DNA of 64,000 nt, taken from NCBI GenBank assembly GCA_017880865.1, contig JADGRL010000008.1:20480-84479 (forward strand), written 5' to 3'. Made by a program: the position numbers and the translations under genes. The notes below the pieces were generated by a model. It saw only the letters and a list, made by a program, of their open reading frames with translations, made no database searches and was not told the origin of the DNA. The DNA is from Gallionella sp. (GTDB taxonomy: Bacteria; Pseudomonadota; Gammaproteobacteria; Burkholderiales; Gallionellaceae). This document shows positions 18,798 to 28,127 of the stretch, in pieces (the stretch's first letter is position 1; each line of letters begins with the position of its first letter).

Positions 18798-19811
18798 TTA
18801 CCTATAGGCCGAGTATAAATCCGGATATTTTGAAATGCAGTCACGAAGTGGCTCTTCCACTTCCCCATCTAATTTAGCCTTAGGATAATAGCCACCAAAC
18901 AAACTATTGCTGAACTGAATTTGGAGAATTAATCGGTCACCCTGCTTTACATGCTTGCCCTTATGCAAACCCCGTGTATCTTCCGCGATAATCGTGCCAC
19001 GAGGCGCAACGAACTCGACAACCTTTTCACGTCCATAATAGCTTTCGACTTCCTCATCAGTTAGCCGTGCATATCCTTTTTTAAGCATAGATGGCGGAAT
19101 CCCCTCCGTCTGCTGCGAACCTTTGATAAAGGTATGAGGTCCATTATCAGTCGTTACATCAGTGAGGTAGATAAAAAATTTCAACCACTTGGGTCTATCC
19201 ATGTCGAAGTGGTAATACTGAGCAGCATCCTTGTCAGGCTTATCCGAGTAGTCGGTATGCCACCACATACTCAGGACATCGATCACTGGTCTTGCATCCA
19301 AGTACTCCTGAGCAACAGTTGGAAATGACATATCCGCCAGCAGGTTTTGAACATCTTTGTTACACAGTAAATCCTGTGTGGTGAAATCGTAACGCACTGT
19401 TTCTGGCTTGCCTCTCGGATACACTACACGTCTCGATTTTCCTGAATCCTCACCATCCATCGGGCGCATCGTGCAGGGATGAGTAACGGCGTATCCGAGT
19501 AGTCGATCGCATATCTCTTCGGAAAGCCTCGCATCGAATACGTGGTAGCCTTGATTACGCAAGTTTGAAACAACTCTTTCTCGCTCTTGCCCCGCCATAG
19601 CTCCTAAAGCGCCCTCTGCTTCCCCAAAAGAAGAAGGCGACTTAATAAAGCCAATCGCTGCAGATAGCCAATCGCTGGAACGGCCTTTCGTTATGCAAAA
19701 CATATGAATCATGCTCTGATACGCAAAAGTCGGCGTTTTTTTGCTGGCAATGTAAATCAACCAGCCAGCCAGTAATCCGCTTGTGTAGATGATGCTTTTA
19801 ATCAATTTCAC
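18798..19811 (-). CDS. PhyH-family Fe(II)/2-oxoglutarate dioxygenase
   Basis: A 337-residue protein with an N-terminal hydrophobic helix (residues 7-21) that may anchor it to the membrane. The phytanoyl-CoA dioxygenase core has HFD at residues 201-203 for the HxD iron ligands, a distal His in DTRGLHKGKH (His283 or His287), and Arg293 that would bind 2-oxoglutarate. WLKFFIYLTDVTTDNGPH is typical of PhyH. Hydroxylation of a sugar or lipid of this locus is my inference; dioxygenases that hydroxylate Kdo in lipid A give a precedent for envelope glycans as substrates. Confidence 0.85.
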   Translation of the reverse strand: MKLIKSIIYTSGLLAGWLIYIASKKTPTFAYQSMIHMFCITKGRSSDWLSAAIGFIKSPSSFGEAEGALGAMAGQERERVVSNLRNQGYHVFDARLSEEICDRLLGYAVTHPCTMRPMDGEDSGKSRRVVYPRGKPETVRYDFTTQDLLCNKDVQNLLADMSFPTVAQEYLDARPVIDVLSMWWHTDYSDKPDKDAAQYYHFDMDRPKWLKFFIYLTDVTTDNGPHTFIKGSQQTEGIPPSMLKKGYARLTDEEVESYYGREKVVEFVAPRGTIIAEDTRGLHKGKHVKQGDRLILQIQFSNSLFGGYYPKAKLDGEVEEPLRDCISKYPDLYSAYR

Positions 19812-19825
19812 GACATCCCCACTTC

Positions 19826-21385
19826 CTAACCGTACGTTGAAGAAACCATTGTGGCAACATGCGCCTGATACCCAGAAAGCAGGGCAATATTTTTTAATAT
19901 TCCAACTAGATTATGTTGCCCATCGACTTTTTCACACGCCATGCGAAACGCCATGGCGGCATCTCTAAGCGATTTCGAGTTCTCATCTGAATTCAGATTA
20001 TGCATATAGTAAAAAGCTAGACTTTGCCGGTGCATTGCTGCTTTATCAAATTGAAGTCGTGTAGCTTCCCGCAGAAGATTTTCGTATTCATCTCTGCTCT
20101 CTGCCGTTCTGCAAAAATCAAAACTGACGTGCGGATGATACGCACATGCAATGGTGGGCACGCCAAGATATGCCATTTCGTGCGCGACCGTGCCGTAAAC
20201 CGTTACTGCACAGCACATTCCCGCTTCGGCCAATTGCTTGTTTGTGATACCGGATGAGATCATCGACAGCCCCGGATAGCGTTGCTTTAGCTCACTCAAC
20301 ACGTTATCACTCAAGCTGATTTGATTCGGGTGCGGTTTAATAAAAAATGGAATATTCGCGCTACTCAGCGTCTCAATCGTAAAGCACACCCATTCCCAGA
20401 AGTCAGGGAACACCATTTCCCGATAAACATGCGGGCTATCGTAGAAGTCATGCAGAAATATAACGACTGCTCCACGCACATTGGGCACCGGATCGCCCGA
20501 CTCCATATATGCGGATTTTTTCATGTAGGCTGTTGCGCTATCCACCCCGCCTGACAAGCGTGTGGACAAAGCCGTTTCTGCCATAGCTAACCTCTCATCC
20601 TGACGATCCAGCTTTAAAAACTCTGTGGCGTAATCATCCGGGTTTTTGGTATGCGCCCAGTCTTGAAGGGTTAGCTCTTTTGCGAACTCTTGGTAGTTGC
20701 CAAACGAAAAAACTCTCACCCCATTCTGCAAAGCAACCCTTACCGGAATGCCGTGTTGAATATAGGTACTGTAAGAAGTCAGATACAGCCTCGGCTTGAC
20801 ACGTGCAAAGTAATCCCTGGCGCGCCGCGCATCGCGATATGCCTGCCAAAGCAAGACCAGCAAATAAGTGTCTTTCAGATCAACCGTTGGCGCGGGCTTA
20901 AAACGAAGAAAGCTGTCATTGATCAAATCTCCCACCACTATGCCATCCATCTGCAAGTTGATAAGCAAGTCTTTGTCGGTCAAGTTTCGCCAACATTGCC
21001 ATGCCCGGTAAACGTCAACCAAGTCCCCAATCGGACGCAGTGATGTGCTTCGATAACCCACGCCATCACTAAACGATTTATATAAACGAACCCACTTGAA
21101 GCTATGCAATGGATTGATGAACAGACGAGAAACGATAAAAGAGAACAAAGATTTTGACTCACCCACGCGCAAACTTCGTAGCACATACTGCTCGACTCGA
21201 AGTGGTTGCTTTTCGCGCAACGAAGACACGATCTGGCCGAACATGCCAAAGCAATACAAATCTTCGACGCTCTGCACCAATACAATTTCTTTGGGCGACC
21301 CCACACCCCGCCTCATACCCGTAAAGTATTTGCCCAAGGAGTTTTGTTGCGAATCAGACAACCATCTCTTCAATCGTTTAACCAT
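19826..21385 (-). CDS. Unclassified GT-B-like polysaccharide protein
   Basis: A 519-residue protein from the ATG at 21385, six bases after the pseI stop (the frame also opens at a TTG at 21409). The C-terminal half resembles capsule-synthesis GT-B domains of the KpsC/KpsS or CMP-Kdo/Sia-transferase type: VVIFLHDFYDSPH, PFFIKPHPNQ near residue 345, and TVYGTVAHEMAYLGVPTIA near residue 400 with the usual nucleotide-sugar loop. The N-terminal half is not recognised. Its position directly after pseI makes it a good candidate for the pseudaminic acid transferase, but this is inference. Confidence 0.55.
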   Translation of the reverse strand: MVKRLKRWLSDSQQNSLGKYFTGMRRGVGSPKEIVLVQSVEDLYCFGMFGQIVSSLREKQPLRVEQYVLRSLRVGESKSLFSFIVSRLFINPLHSFKWVRLYKSFSDGVGYRSTSLRPIGDLVDVYRAWQCWRNLTDKDLLINLQMDGIVVGDLINDSFLRFKPAPTVDLKDTYLLVLLWQAYRDARRARDYFARVKPRLYLTSYSTYIQHGIPVRVALQNGVRVFSFGNYQEFAKELTLQDWAHTKNPDDYATEFLKLDRQDERLAMAETALSTRLSGGVDSATAYMKKSAYMESGDPVPNVRGAVVIFLHDFYDSPHVYREMVFPDFWEWVCFTIETLSSANIPFFIKPHPNQISLSDNVLSELKQRYPGLSMISSGITNKQLAEAGMCCAVTVYGTVAHEMAYLGVPTIACAYHPHVSFDFCRTAESRDEYENLLREATRLQFDKAAMHRQSLAFYYMHNLNSDENSKSLRDAAMAFRMACEKVDGQHNLVGILKNIALLSGYQAHVATMVSSTYG

Positions 21386-21390
21386 CGCGA

Positions 21391-22452
21391 TCAGCCGATC
21401 AAATCCCAAGACATGGCCGTGCCCATCCTTACGTCCTTTACAAGACGCCGACCTAGCAAAGCGGGAAGATATTTGGGGGGCAGCCCATAACCCGGACGAA
21501 TCGCTCTTAGATTCTCTTGCGTCAGCACCTCGCCAGCTTTCACATCTTTCACAACATACAGTGAACGGCGGAATACCAGAGACTTCTTTTCTTTTTCAGT
21601 CGGCCCATAGCTCACTTGCCCTAGCGCCTGCCAAGCCCGTTCGGTCTCGACCACCAGTTGAGCCATTTCGGCTGGCTCCATGGAAAACGTGCTGTCCACC
21701 CCGCCTTCAACGCGGTTGAGGGTAAAGTGCTTTTCGATAACCGTGGCGCCGAGTGCAACGCTGGCCACTGACACGCCCAGTCCCATGGTGTGATCTGACA
21801 AGCCCACTTGGCAATCAAACAACTCACGCAGATGCGGAATGGTCAAGATGTTGGTGTTATCTGCCGTAGCAGGATACGTACTGGTGCACTTCAGCAGAAT
21901 CAGATCTTTGCATCCCGCCTCACGCGCAGCACGCACTGTCTCATCCAATTCGGCTACTGTTGCCATACCAGTTGAAATGATCAGTGGTTTGCCGGTAGCG
22001 GCCACACGGCGAATCAGTGGCAAATCGGTATTCTCGAACGAGGCGATCTTGTAACATGGCACTTTCAGGCTTTCGAGAAAATCTACCGCCGTGTCATCAA
22101 ATGGGGTGCTGAAGGCGATGATGCCCAGTTCACGCGCCCGATCGAAAATCGCTTTGTGCCATTCCCAAGGGGTGTAGGCTTCGCCGTACAGTTTGTATAA
22201 AGACGCACCTTTCCACAGGCTGCTGGAATCGCTGATGTGAAACTCTCGCTCGTCCAGATCAAGCGTCATGGTATCCGGCGTATAGGTCTGTATCTTCAGC
22301 GCATGCGCCCCGGTCTTTGCCACTGCCTCGACAATTTTCAAAGCGCGTTCCAGCGAACGGTTATGGTTGCCGGACATTTCCGCGATGACTAAGGGCGGGT
22401 AATTTCGCCCAATCAGTTTGTCTGCGATTTTGAATTCTTCGGTCATTTTCAA
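21391..22452 (-). CDS. pseI: Pseudaminic acid synthase
   Basis: A 353-residue NeuB-family enzyme that condenses phosphoenolpyruvate with 6-deoxy-AltdiNAc to make pseudaminic acid. The N-terminal TIM barrel has PLVIAEMSGNHN, ALKIQTYTPDTM, FSTPFDDTAVDFLE, YKIASFENTDLPLI, LLKCTSTYPA and VGLSDHTMG...EKHFTL; the C-terminal antifreeze-like SAF domain starts near residue 290 (RRSLYVVKDVKAGEVLT). The EMSGNHN and LWKGASLYKLYGEAYTPWEWH details favour PseI over sialic or legionaminic synthases. The start overlaps the pseG stop by 4 bases. Confidence 0.93.
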   Translation of the reverse strand: MKMTEEFKIADKLIGRNYPPLVIAEMSGNHNRSLERALKIVEAVAKTGAHALKIQTYTPDTMTLDLDEREFHISDSSSLWKGASLYKLYGEAYTPWEWHKAIFDRARELGIIAFSTPFDDTAVDFLESLKVPCYKIASFENTDLPLIRRVAATGKPLIISTGMATVAELDETVRAAREAGCKDLILLKCTSTYPATADNTNILTIPHLRELFDCQVGLSDHTMGLGVSVASVALGATVIEKHFTLNRVEGGVDSTFSMEPAEMAQLVVETERAWQALGQVSYGPTEKEKKSLVFRRSLYVVKDVKAGEVLTQENLRAIRPGYGLPPKYLPALLGRRLVKDVRMGTAMSWDLIG

Positions 22453-23966
22453 TTAATGTTTTTTAGATAACGGATAGCCTCAACTCGATAGTCCGCCCCT
22501 AAAAACAGCTGGTGCGAAGGTTCGTTGCCACCAAGCACACTGGCTCTAATGCACTTGATCTCAGGTCGGTTTGTCTTGAGCCATTGTTCCGCGCTCAGCA
22601 GCAGATTCCTTCCTTGTCCAGATCGGTTGCCATCAGGGACCAAATAGATTGAAACCTCAGCGCAGTCCTCTTGCCGATCAAAACGTACTACACCTATAGG
22701 TGTTTCACCAATCTGCCCGATTAGAAGCACTCTATCCTGAGAGCCAATAGCAGCAGCAAACCAATTTTGATGGTTTTCCCATGTAATTGTGTCGGCATTC
22801 CTCGACACAGATCTGATGCTTAGGTGATTACGCCACTCGAATAGCTTTGGCGAATCCTCTTCATTAGCCAGTCTGATTGCAATCCCGCTGCAATTCAAAT
22901 TACCGATGATACGCATCACCCCATGTCCATCCACAGCCTGCATGGCTATGCGTGAAATTAGCTGCCTGAGGTAATCATTTTCCAAGAGGGCTGTTATGTG
23001 ATTTTTTATCGCTGCAGTCAAATCCACACCGATCACTGGCGCGTACAACAGACCTTCCTGTGCTGCATCCGCTATCTGTTTTATTTGGTTGGCGGCCACG
23101 CAGATGCTCAGCGTAGGCAACCCCAAACAACAACGCTCCCATGTTGCCGAGCCTCCCGCTCCAATTGACAAGTCGGCAGCCGCCATCAACTCTGCCATCT
23201 TGTCGGTTTGTACATGGCACTTAAATCCATGCTGTGCACACTCCACTTTGATTTGCTCACGACAAGGATGCTGTGCGCCGATCACCACATCGACATGGAG
23301 GCCAGAAATGTCTATCTCGGACAGTGCTTCGATGGCGCGCCCTGTGTAGTTATCGGCATCTACGCCGCCAAAGAACACCAATACGCGCTTGACCAGTCCT
23401 GTGCGTGGTTTGATCTGCTCGTGCAGCCGCCGAAACTCATCACGCAGCAAAGCATAGCGTGGCCCCAGCAATAACCGGCAGTCTGCCGACACTTTGCCGG
23501 TGTAGCGAGTCTGCATGTCCGCATAAAAATTCTGATCCAGCAGCACGTCGCAATCGTGTTGACGGTCGGCGATGTCGTCGATGACCAGAATCCTCTTGGC
23601 TGTTCGTCGGAGAATGGACTCCCAACGGAAATCCAGTGCATAGTGGTCAACGACCAGCCAATCCCAGCTTCGATCAAACAGCGCCTGAATTGTGGCTTGC
23701 GCATCCTGCGCTTGACTGGTTCTCAGCCAATACGCATGCGCCAGCTCATCCAATGCCACATCATTTTGAACGCTATCGAGCAGCGCAAACTCATGACCTT
23801 TTGCCACCAGCATGCTGCGCAAATGCTCTGGCAATTCGCGACTGATGAAGCGAATCTGCGCGCCGCGCTGTTTCAATCCATCTGCCAAGGTCAGACAGCG
23901 CATGAAATGGCCCGTGCCGATTTGACTCGAGGCGTCGACGCGGATGGCGATCTGATGCACGACCAT
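22449..23966 (-). CDS. pseG: Bifunctional PseG hydrolase / PseH-like N-acetyltransferase
   Basis: A 505-residue fusion. Residues 1 to about 345 are PseG, the UDP-sugar hydrolase that removes UDP from UDP-6-deoxy-AltdiNAc: RVDASSQIGTGHFMRCLTLAD, VVDHYALDFRWE, LLGPRYALLRDEFR, FFGGVDADNYT and SIGAGGSATWERCCLGLP. Residues about 365-505 form a GNAT domain (IRLANEEDSPKLFEWRN, SIYLVPDGNRSGQGRNLL, NEPSHQLFLGADYR), matching PseH, which acetylates the 4-amino group one step earlier. Free-standing PseG is about 300-350 residues. The ATG at 23966 has AAGGA six bases upstream. The fusion would complete the pathway in five genes. Confidence 0.9.
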   Translation of the reverse strand: MVVHQIAIRVDASSQIGTGHFMRCLTLADGLKQRGAQIRFISRELPEHLRSMLVAKGHEFALLDSVQNDVALDELAHAYWLRTSQAQDAQATIQALFDRSWDWLVVDHYALDFRWESILRRTAKRILVIDDIADRQHDCDVLLDQNFYADMQTRYTGKVSADCRLLLGPRYALLRDEFRRLHEQIKPRTGLVKRVLVFFGGVDADNYTGRAIEALSEIDISGLHVDVVIGAQHPCREQIKVECAQHGFKCHVQTDKMAELMAAADLSIGAGGSATWERCCLGLPTLSICVAANQIKQIADAAQEGLLYAPVIGVDLTAAIKNHITALLENDYLRQLISRIAMQAVDGHGVMRIIGNLNCSGIAIRLANEEDSPKLFEWRNHLSIRSVSRNADTITWENHQNWFAAAIGSQDRVLLIGQIGETPIGVVRFDRQEDCAEVSIYLVPDGNRSGQGRNLLLSAEQWLKTNRPEIKCIRASVLGGNEPSHQLFLGADYRVEAIRYLKNIN

Positions 23967-23968
23967 GC

Positions 23969-24664
23969 TTAATCCTTACGCCCCATAATGATGGGTGCCA
24001 ATATCTCGGCTCGCTTCCAATCATCCTGCGTGTCGATATCCTGGACTCGCCAACGTGGGATCACTATTGGCTTCGAGCGCCGATCAAAAATGCGCTTGCC
24101 CTCCAGCCATGCATCAGGTCGCCCCCAGTAGAATTGCCCTGCGTCATGTAGCGCTGCGGGCAAGTCTTGCGAGCGCGTAGCGAAATGTTCCGGAAAGAAC
24201 ATCTCTATTCCGCCTTCGGCAGTTTGCTTGAATGAGCGGAAGATAGGAGCGGCAAAATCGGTCACGGTGAATGCGTAATCCCAATCACCGGAATTCAGTG
24301 CTTCCCAACCTCGCTTGAGATCATCTACCTGAATGAATGGCGCTGTCGCATAGATGCAGCATACCGCAGTCACATCAAACCCCTGATCTAATGCCCATTG
24401 TGTGGCGTGAGCGATGACGGGTGTGGTTCCTGCGTGATCGTTGGATAGCTCTTCAGGGCGCATGAAGGGTACTTCCGCCCCCCACTGTTTAGCCACTTCG
24501 GTGATCTCGGCGTCATCCGTCGAGACGATAACGCGCTTGAACAGTCCCGAGGAATTGGCTGCCTCTATCGACCAAGCGATCATCGGCTTGCCGCAGAAGG
24601 GTTTGATGTTTTTGCGCGGGATGCGTTTGCTTCCGCCGCGAGCAGGGATGACAGCGATTCTCAT
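23969..24664 (-). CDS. pseF: Pseudaminic acid cytidylyltransferase
   Basis: A 231-residue CMP-sugar synthetase. The nucleotide-binding motif IPARGGSKRIPRKNIKPFCGKPM is at the N-terminus, followed by IVSTDDAEITEVAKQWGAEVPFMRPEELSNDHA and YATAPFI, with the metal-binding region RWRVQDIDTQDDWKRAE near the end. PseF activates pseudaminic acid with CTP for transfer to flagellin or surface glycans. It overlaps pseC by 4 bases and lies 2 bases before pseG. Confidence 0.93.
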   Translation of the reverse strand: MRIAVIPARGGSKRIPRKNIKPFCGKPMIAWSIEAANSSGLFKRVIVSTDDAEITEVAKQWGAEVPFMRPEELSNDHAGTTPVIAHATQWALDQGFDVTAVCCIYATAPFIQVDDLKRGWEALNSGDWDYAFTVTDFAAPIFRSFKQTAEGGIEMFFPEHFATRSQDLPAALHDAGQFYWGRPDAWLEGKRIFDRRSKPIVIPRWRVQDIDTQDDWKRAEILAPIIMGRKD

Positions 24665-25830
24665 TTTTCAGTGGCTAGTCGTATTGCCTCGATCACTTTG
24701 TCTTGCTGCGCTTCAGTCAATCCCGGATACATCGGCAAACTGATCGCCTCGGCGTAATAATGCTCAGCTTCCAGACAATGTCCTGCCTTGAATCCCAAGC
24801 CTTCATAGTAAGGCTGGCGATACACCGGAATGTAATGCATGTTCACTCCTATGCCTGCTGCACGCAATGCTTCAAACACTTGGCGATGTGTACCGCCAAT
24901 ATCACCAAGCTTTAAACGAATCACATACAGATGCAAACCGGAATAGCTGTCCGCGTGCTGCCACGGCGTAATCACTGGCATATCAGCCAGAAGCTGGTCG
25001 TATAACTTGGCAATGGCATGCCGCCTGGTGACGAATTCGTCCAGCCGCCGCATTTGGCTCAAACCCAGTGCGGCTTGCAAGTCGGTCATGCGGTAGTTAT
25101 AGCCAAGGTCGAGTTGCTGGTAGTACCAAGGACCCTCCGGTGCATGGGTCATCTCGCTCACGTCACGGGTGATGCCGTGGCTGCGCAGTAACTGCATGTG
25201 CTTCGCCAACTGTGCATCGTTGGTCATGGCCATGCCGCCTTCACCTGTGGTGATGATCTTGACCGGGTGGAAGCTGAATACGGTGATATCGCTGTAACGA
25301 CAGTTGCCGATTGGTTCGCCGCGATATTTTCCGCCAATCGCGTGCGAAGCATCCTCGATGATCTTGAATCCATATTGCTGGCTGAGCGCGTGAATGCCTG
25401 CCATGTCGCATGGCTGTCCGCATAGATGTACGGGAATCACAACCTTGGGTAGATTGCCGATCTTTTCTGCGTGTACTAGTTTTTCTGCCAAGCGCTCTAC
25501 ACTCATGTTGTAGGTGCGCGAATCAATATCCACAAAATCGATCTGTGCGCCGCAATAAAGTGCACAGTTTGCGCTCGCCACAAAAGTGATCGGAGTCGTC
25601 CAGACTTTATCGTTTGGCCCCACACTCAGCGCCAAACAGGCAATGTGCAGGGCACTCGTGGCGCTGTTCGCCGCAACGGCATGTTGTGCACCGCAATAGT
25701 CCGCGATGCTCTTTTCAAAAGCGGGAACCGCCGGGCCTTGCGTCAGATAGTCAGAACGCAGCACATCCACGACGGCCTGGATGTCCGCATCAGATATATC
25801 TTGTCGTCCGTAAGGAATCATCGCTGTCAT
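24661..25830 (-). CDS. pseC: UDP-4-keto-sugar aminotransferase, pseudaminic acid pathway
   Basis: A 389-residue DegT-family PLP enzyme that transfers an amino group to C4 of the PseB product. Motifs: MIPYGRQDISDADI, QGPAVPAFEKSIADYCGAQHAVAANSATSALHIA, VDIDSRTYNMS, IIEDASHAIGG and FSFHPVKIITTGEGGM with the Schiff-base Lys. The C-terminal YIPVYRQPYYEGLGF and YAEAISLPMYPGLT are typical of PseC. It overlaps pseB and pseF by 4 bases each. Confidence 0.94.
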   Translation of the reverse strand: MTAMIPYGRQDISDADIQAVVDVLRSDYLTQGPAVPAFEKSIADYCGAQHAVAANSATSALHIACLALSVGPNDKVWTTPITFVASANCALYCGAQIDFVDIDSRTYNMSVERLAEKLVHAEKIGNLPKVVIPVHLCGQPCDMAGIHALSQQYGFKIIEDASHAIGGKYRGEPIGNCRYSDITVFSFHPVKIITTGEGGMAMTNDAQLAKHMQLLRSHGITRDVSEMTHAPEGPWYYQQLDLGYNYRMTDLQAALGLSQMRRLDEFVTRRHAIAKLYDQLLADMPVITPWQHADSYSGLHLYVIRLKLGDIGGTHRQVFEALRAAGIGVNMHYIPVYRQPYYEGLGFKAGHCLEAEHYYAEAISLPMYPGLTEAQQDKVIEAIRLATEK

Positions 25831-26825
25831 ATCTTGCCGATATTTTCACGATTCTGTGCGATCCATGTTTGTAACGAAGCAATACTCATCCACTCGGAAT
25901 TATTGTCAGAACAGTAAGTGAATTCTTCAGTTACCTTGATGCCATCCTTGATGCGGTATGGGTCGCTGCACCAATTGTGTATGGCGGGCAGTATTTTGAA
26001 GTGATCAGAATATTGATAAGTGTAATGAACATCTTCTGTTCCGATCATTTGTTCGTGAAGTTTCTCGCCGGGACGGATGCCAATAATCTCGTGTTTTGCG
26101 TCAGGGACGCAGGCAAGCGCGACATCAGCCACTTTCATGGACGGAATCTTTTTTACATAAATTTCCCCGCCCACCATGTCTTCAAATGCATGCCATACCA
26201 GCTCTACTCCTTGCTCCAGGGTGATCATGAAGCGGGTCATACGAGCATCTGTGATCGGCAATGTGCCTTTGCTTTTGATCGAAAGAAAAAAGGGGATGAC
26301 AGATCCGCGCGATCCCATAACGTTGCCATAACGTACTACGCTAAAACGGGTGCCATGAGAACCCGAATAAGAATTCCCGGCAATAAAAAGTTTATCCGAT
26401 GTGAGCTTTGTCGCACCATAAAGGTTGGCGGGGCTGCTCGCTTTATCGGTCGAGAGCGCGACGACGCGCTTAACACCGCGATCTATACACGCATCAATCA
26501 AGTTCATCGCACCGATTACGTTGGTTTTGACGCATTCGAATGGGTTGTATTCGGCTGTAGGTACAATCTTGGTTGCGGCCGCATGCACCACATAATCGAT
26601 ACCGTCGAGTGCACGGGATAGACGGTCCTTATCGCGCACATCGCCGATGAAAAATCGAACGCGCGAGTCATTGGCATAAAGCTTGGCCATTTCCCATTGT
26701 TTCATTTCGTCACGCGAGTAAATGACCAGACGACGTGGGTTGTACTTGGCCAAAGTCATCGGCACAAAGGTATGTCCAAATGAACCTGTGCCGCCGGTGA
26801 TCAAAATATTTTTGTTGTCGTACAT
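25827..26825 (-). CDS. pseB: UDP-GlcNAc 4,6-dehydratase (inverting)
   Basis: A 332-residue SDR enzyme, first in the pseudaminic acid pathway, which dehydrates UDP-GlcNAc at C4/C6 with C5 inversion. The NADP motif TGGTGSFGHTF starts at residue 10; STDKAS (residues 125-130) carries catalytic Asp127 and Lys128; YGATK gives Tyr136 and Lys140. KIPSMKVADVA and IGIRPGEKLHEQMIG are family blocks. It is the first gene of the operon; its ATG is preceded by a GGGG stretch and a 51-base gap after waaC. Confidence 0.95.
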   Translation of the reverse strand: MYDNKNILITGGTGSFGHTFVPMTLAKYNPRRLVIYSRDEMKQWEMAKLYANDSRVRFFIGDVRDKDRLSRALDGIDYVVHAAATKIVPTAEYNPFECVKTNVIGAMNLIDACIDRGVKRVVALSTDKASSPANLYGATKLTSDKLFIAGNSYSGSHGTRFSVVRYGNVMGSRGSVIPFFLSIKSKGTLPITDARMTRFMITLEQGVELVWHAFEDMVGGEIYVKKIPSMKVADVALACVPDAKHEIIGIRPGEKLHEQMIGTEDVHYTYQYSDHFKILPAIHNWCSDPYRIKDGIKVTEEFTYCSDNNSEWMSIASLQTWIAQNRENIGKI

Positions 26826-26876
26826 GTTTACCCCATTAAACCATCTGCGCTCTTACACTAGCATATATGCCGTTAT

Positions 26877-27965
26877 TTACGCGTTAGATATTCTAGCAGC
26901 TTGCGAGCTCGCCTCTCTTACGCTTTCGGGTATTAATGCTGGCACTGCTTGATACACCCGCAGTGCGCTAATCGCCTGCTGACAGGGGGGTATGCCGGCA
27001 TCATTTAAAATTTGGCAATCACGTTTAAAGCAAGGGGAACACTCAACGTTGCTGGTCAGGTGCAAGCAGGCATGACCTAAAATACCGCTGTAGTCTGGTG
27101 AAGTAGGCCCATGCAGCATTATGCCAGGGACATCGAGTGCCGCTGCCAGGTGCCCGATTCCGCTTTCTACGCTGACGAACGCACGGGCATGCAGCAACAC
27201 TTTCATTAATTCGGTTAGCGAAAGCTTGGGTAACACCAGCGCATGAACACCATCGGCAGCTTGCAAACGATGAGCGCGTAGGCGTTCAATCTCGTTGCCC
27301 CACGGCAACAGACAGCGCCAGCCCCGTTGCGTCAGTAAATGTATCAGTTCCTGCCATGAGGCTTCCGGCCAGTATTTACTATTCCAGGTTGTACCATGCA
27401 GCAATACGATATAGGGCTGTTCGGTTACTCGCCTGAGTGCTTCTGAAAAACTGGTTTGCATTTGCTCGCGTCTAAATTTATCCAGACCGAAATCGACAGG
27501 TTGCGTTATGTCGGCTGCGAAAATTCTCGCAACTAGTTGCCGATTTTTTTCGATGACATGCAAGCCATTAGGCACGCTGGCTGTCTTTTGATACAGCCGC
27601 GCCGCCAGCGATTCACGGGCTGCTTCGGTATCAAAACCGAACACGGGAATTCCTGAGAGTCGCGCCAGTAACGCGCTTTTGAGTAAGCCCTGCGCATCCA
27701 GCACAATATCGTATTTTTCTGCTTGTAGTTGTCGTCGCAACCGGCTTAACAGTATCGGTATTTTCCACCATATTTTTTTATGGGCACGTAACGGCACTGC
27801 AATCACTTTATTAATCGCCGAATGCCAACCCACCGCCTCGGCAAAGGCTGGCTCTACCAACCAATGAATCTCCGCATCGGGGAAATGGCGGCGCAAATCA
27901 CTGACGGCAGGAAACATGTGAAGAATGTCACCTAACGAAGATAACTTTACAACGAGAATTTTCAT
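26877..27965 (-). CDS. waaC: LPS heptosyltransferase I
   Basis: A 362-residue GT9 enzyme that adds the first L-glycero-D-manno-heptose to Kdo2-lipid A. It starts KILVVKLSSLGDILHMFPA, with Asp13 where the family has its catalytic Asp. Later blocks are DIVLDAQGLLKSALLARL, VLLHGTTWNSKYWP, LPKLSLTELM and FVSVESGIGHLAAALDVPGIMLHGPTSP. The length is some 35 residues above the common 320-330 because of a C-terminal tail with several Cys. It is divergent from waaA with 162 bases between the preferred starts. Confidence 0.93.
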   Translation of the reverse strand: MKILVVKLSSLGDILHMFPAVSDLRRHFPDAEIHWLVEPAFAEAVGWHSAINKVIAVPLRAHKKIWWKIPILLSRLRRQLQAEKYDIVLDAQGLLKSALLARLSGIPVFGFDTEAARESLAARLYQKTASVPNGLHVIEKNRQLVARIFAADITQPVDFGLDKFRREQMQTSFSEALRRVTEQPYIVLLHGTTWNSKYWPEASWQELIHLLTQRGWRCLLPWGNEIERLRAHRLQAADGVHALVLPKLSLTELMKVLLHARAFVSVESGIGHLAAALDVPGIMLHGPTSPDYSGILGHACLHLTSNVECSPCFKRDCQILNDAGIPPCQQAISALRVYQAVPALIPESVREASSQAARISNA

Positions 27966-28064
27966 TATGGAAATCTATGTAATTACCACGTACTTTTTGC
28001 CGAGTTACAACCAAAGAACTTTGGTCATTCTAGTGGGCGCGAGAAATTACAACAAATGTTTTTC

Positions 28065-28093
28065 TTGAGTAGTGCGCGCAACGACATTACTAT
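28065..28093 (+). promoter_or_regulatory. Candidate sigma70 promoter for waaA
   Basis: TTGAGT at 28065-28070 and TACTAT at 28088-28093 are separated by 17 bases. Each hexamer matches four of six consensus positions or better. The site ends about 34 bases before the preferred waaA start and lies inside the frame extension upstream of it, which favours the shorter protein. The call rests on sequence match only. Confidence 0.35.
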
Positions 28094-28127
28094 TCTAGAC
28101 ACCATTAAGACACTTGAGCCATATCGG

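Noticed and set aside
28010..28025. Dyad ACCAAAG-AA-CTTTGGT between waaC and waaA as an operator
   Set aside because: It is a symmetrical word in a divergent gap but matches no regulator I know, and single short dyads are common by chance.
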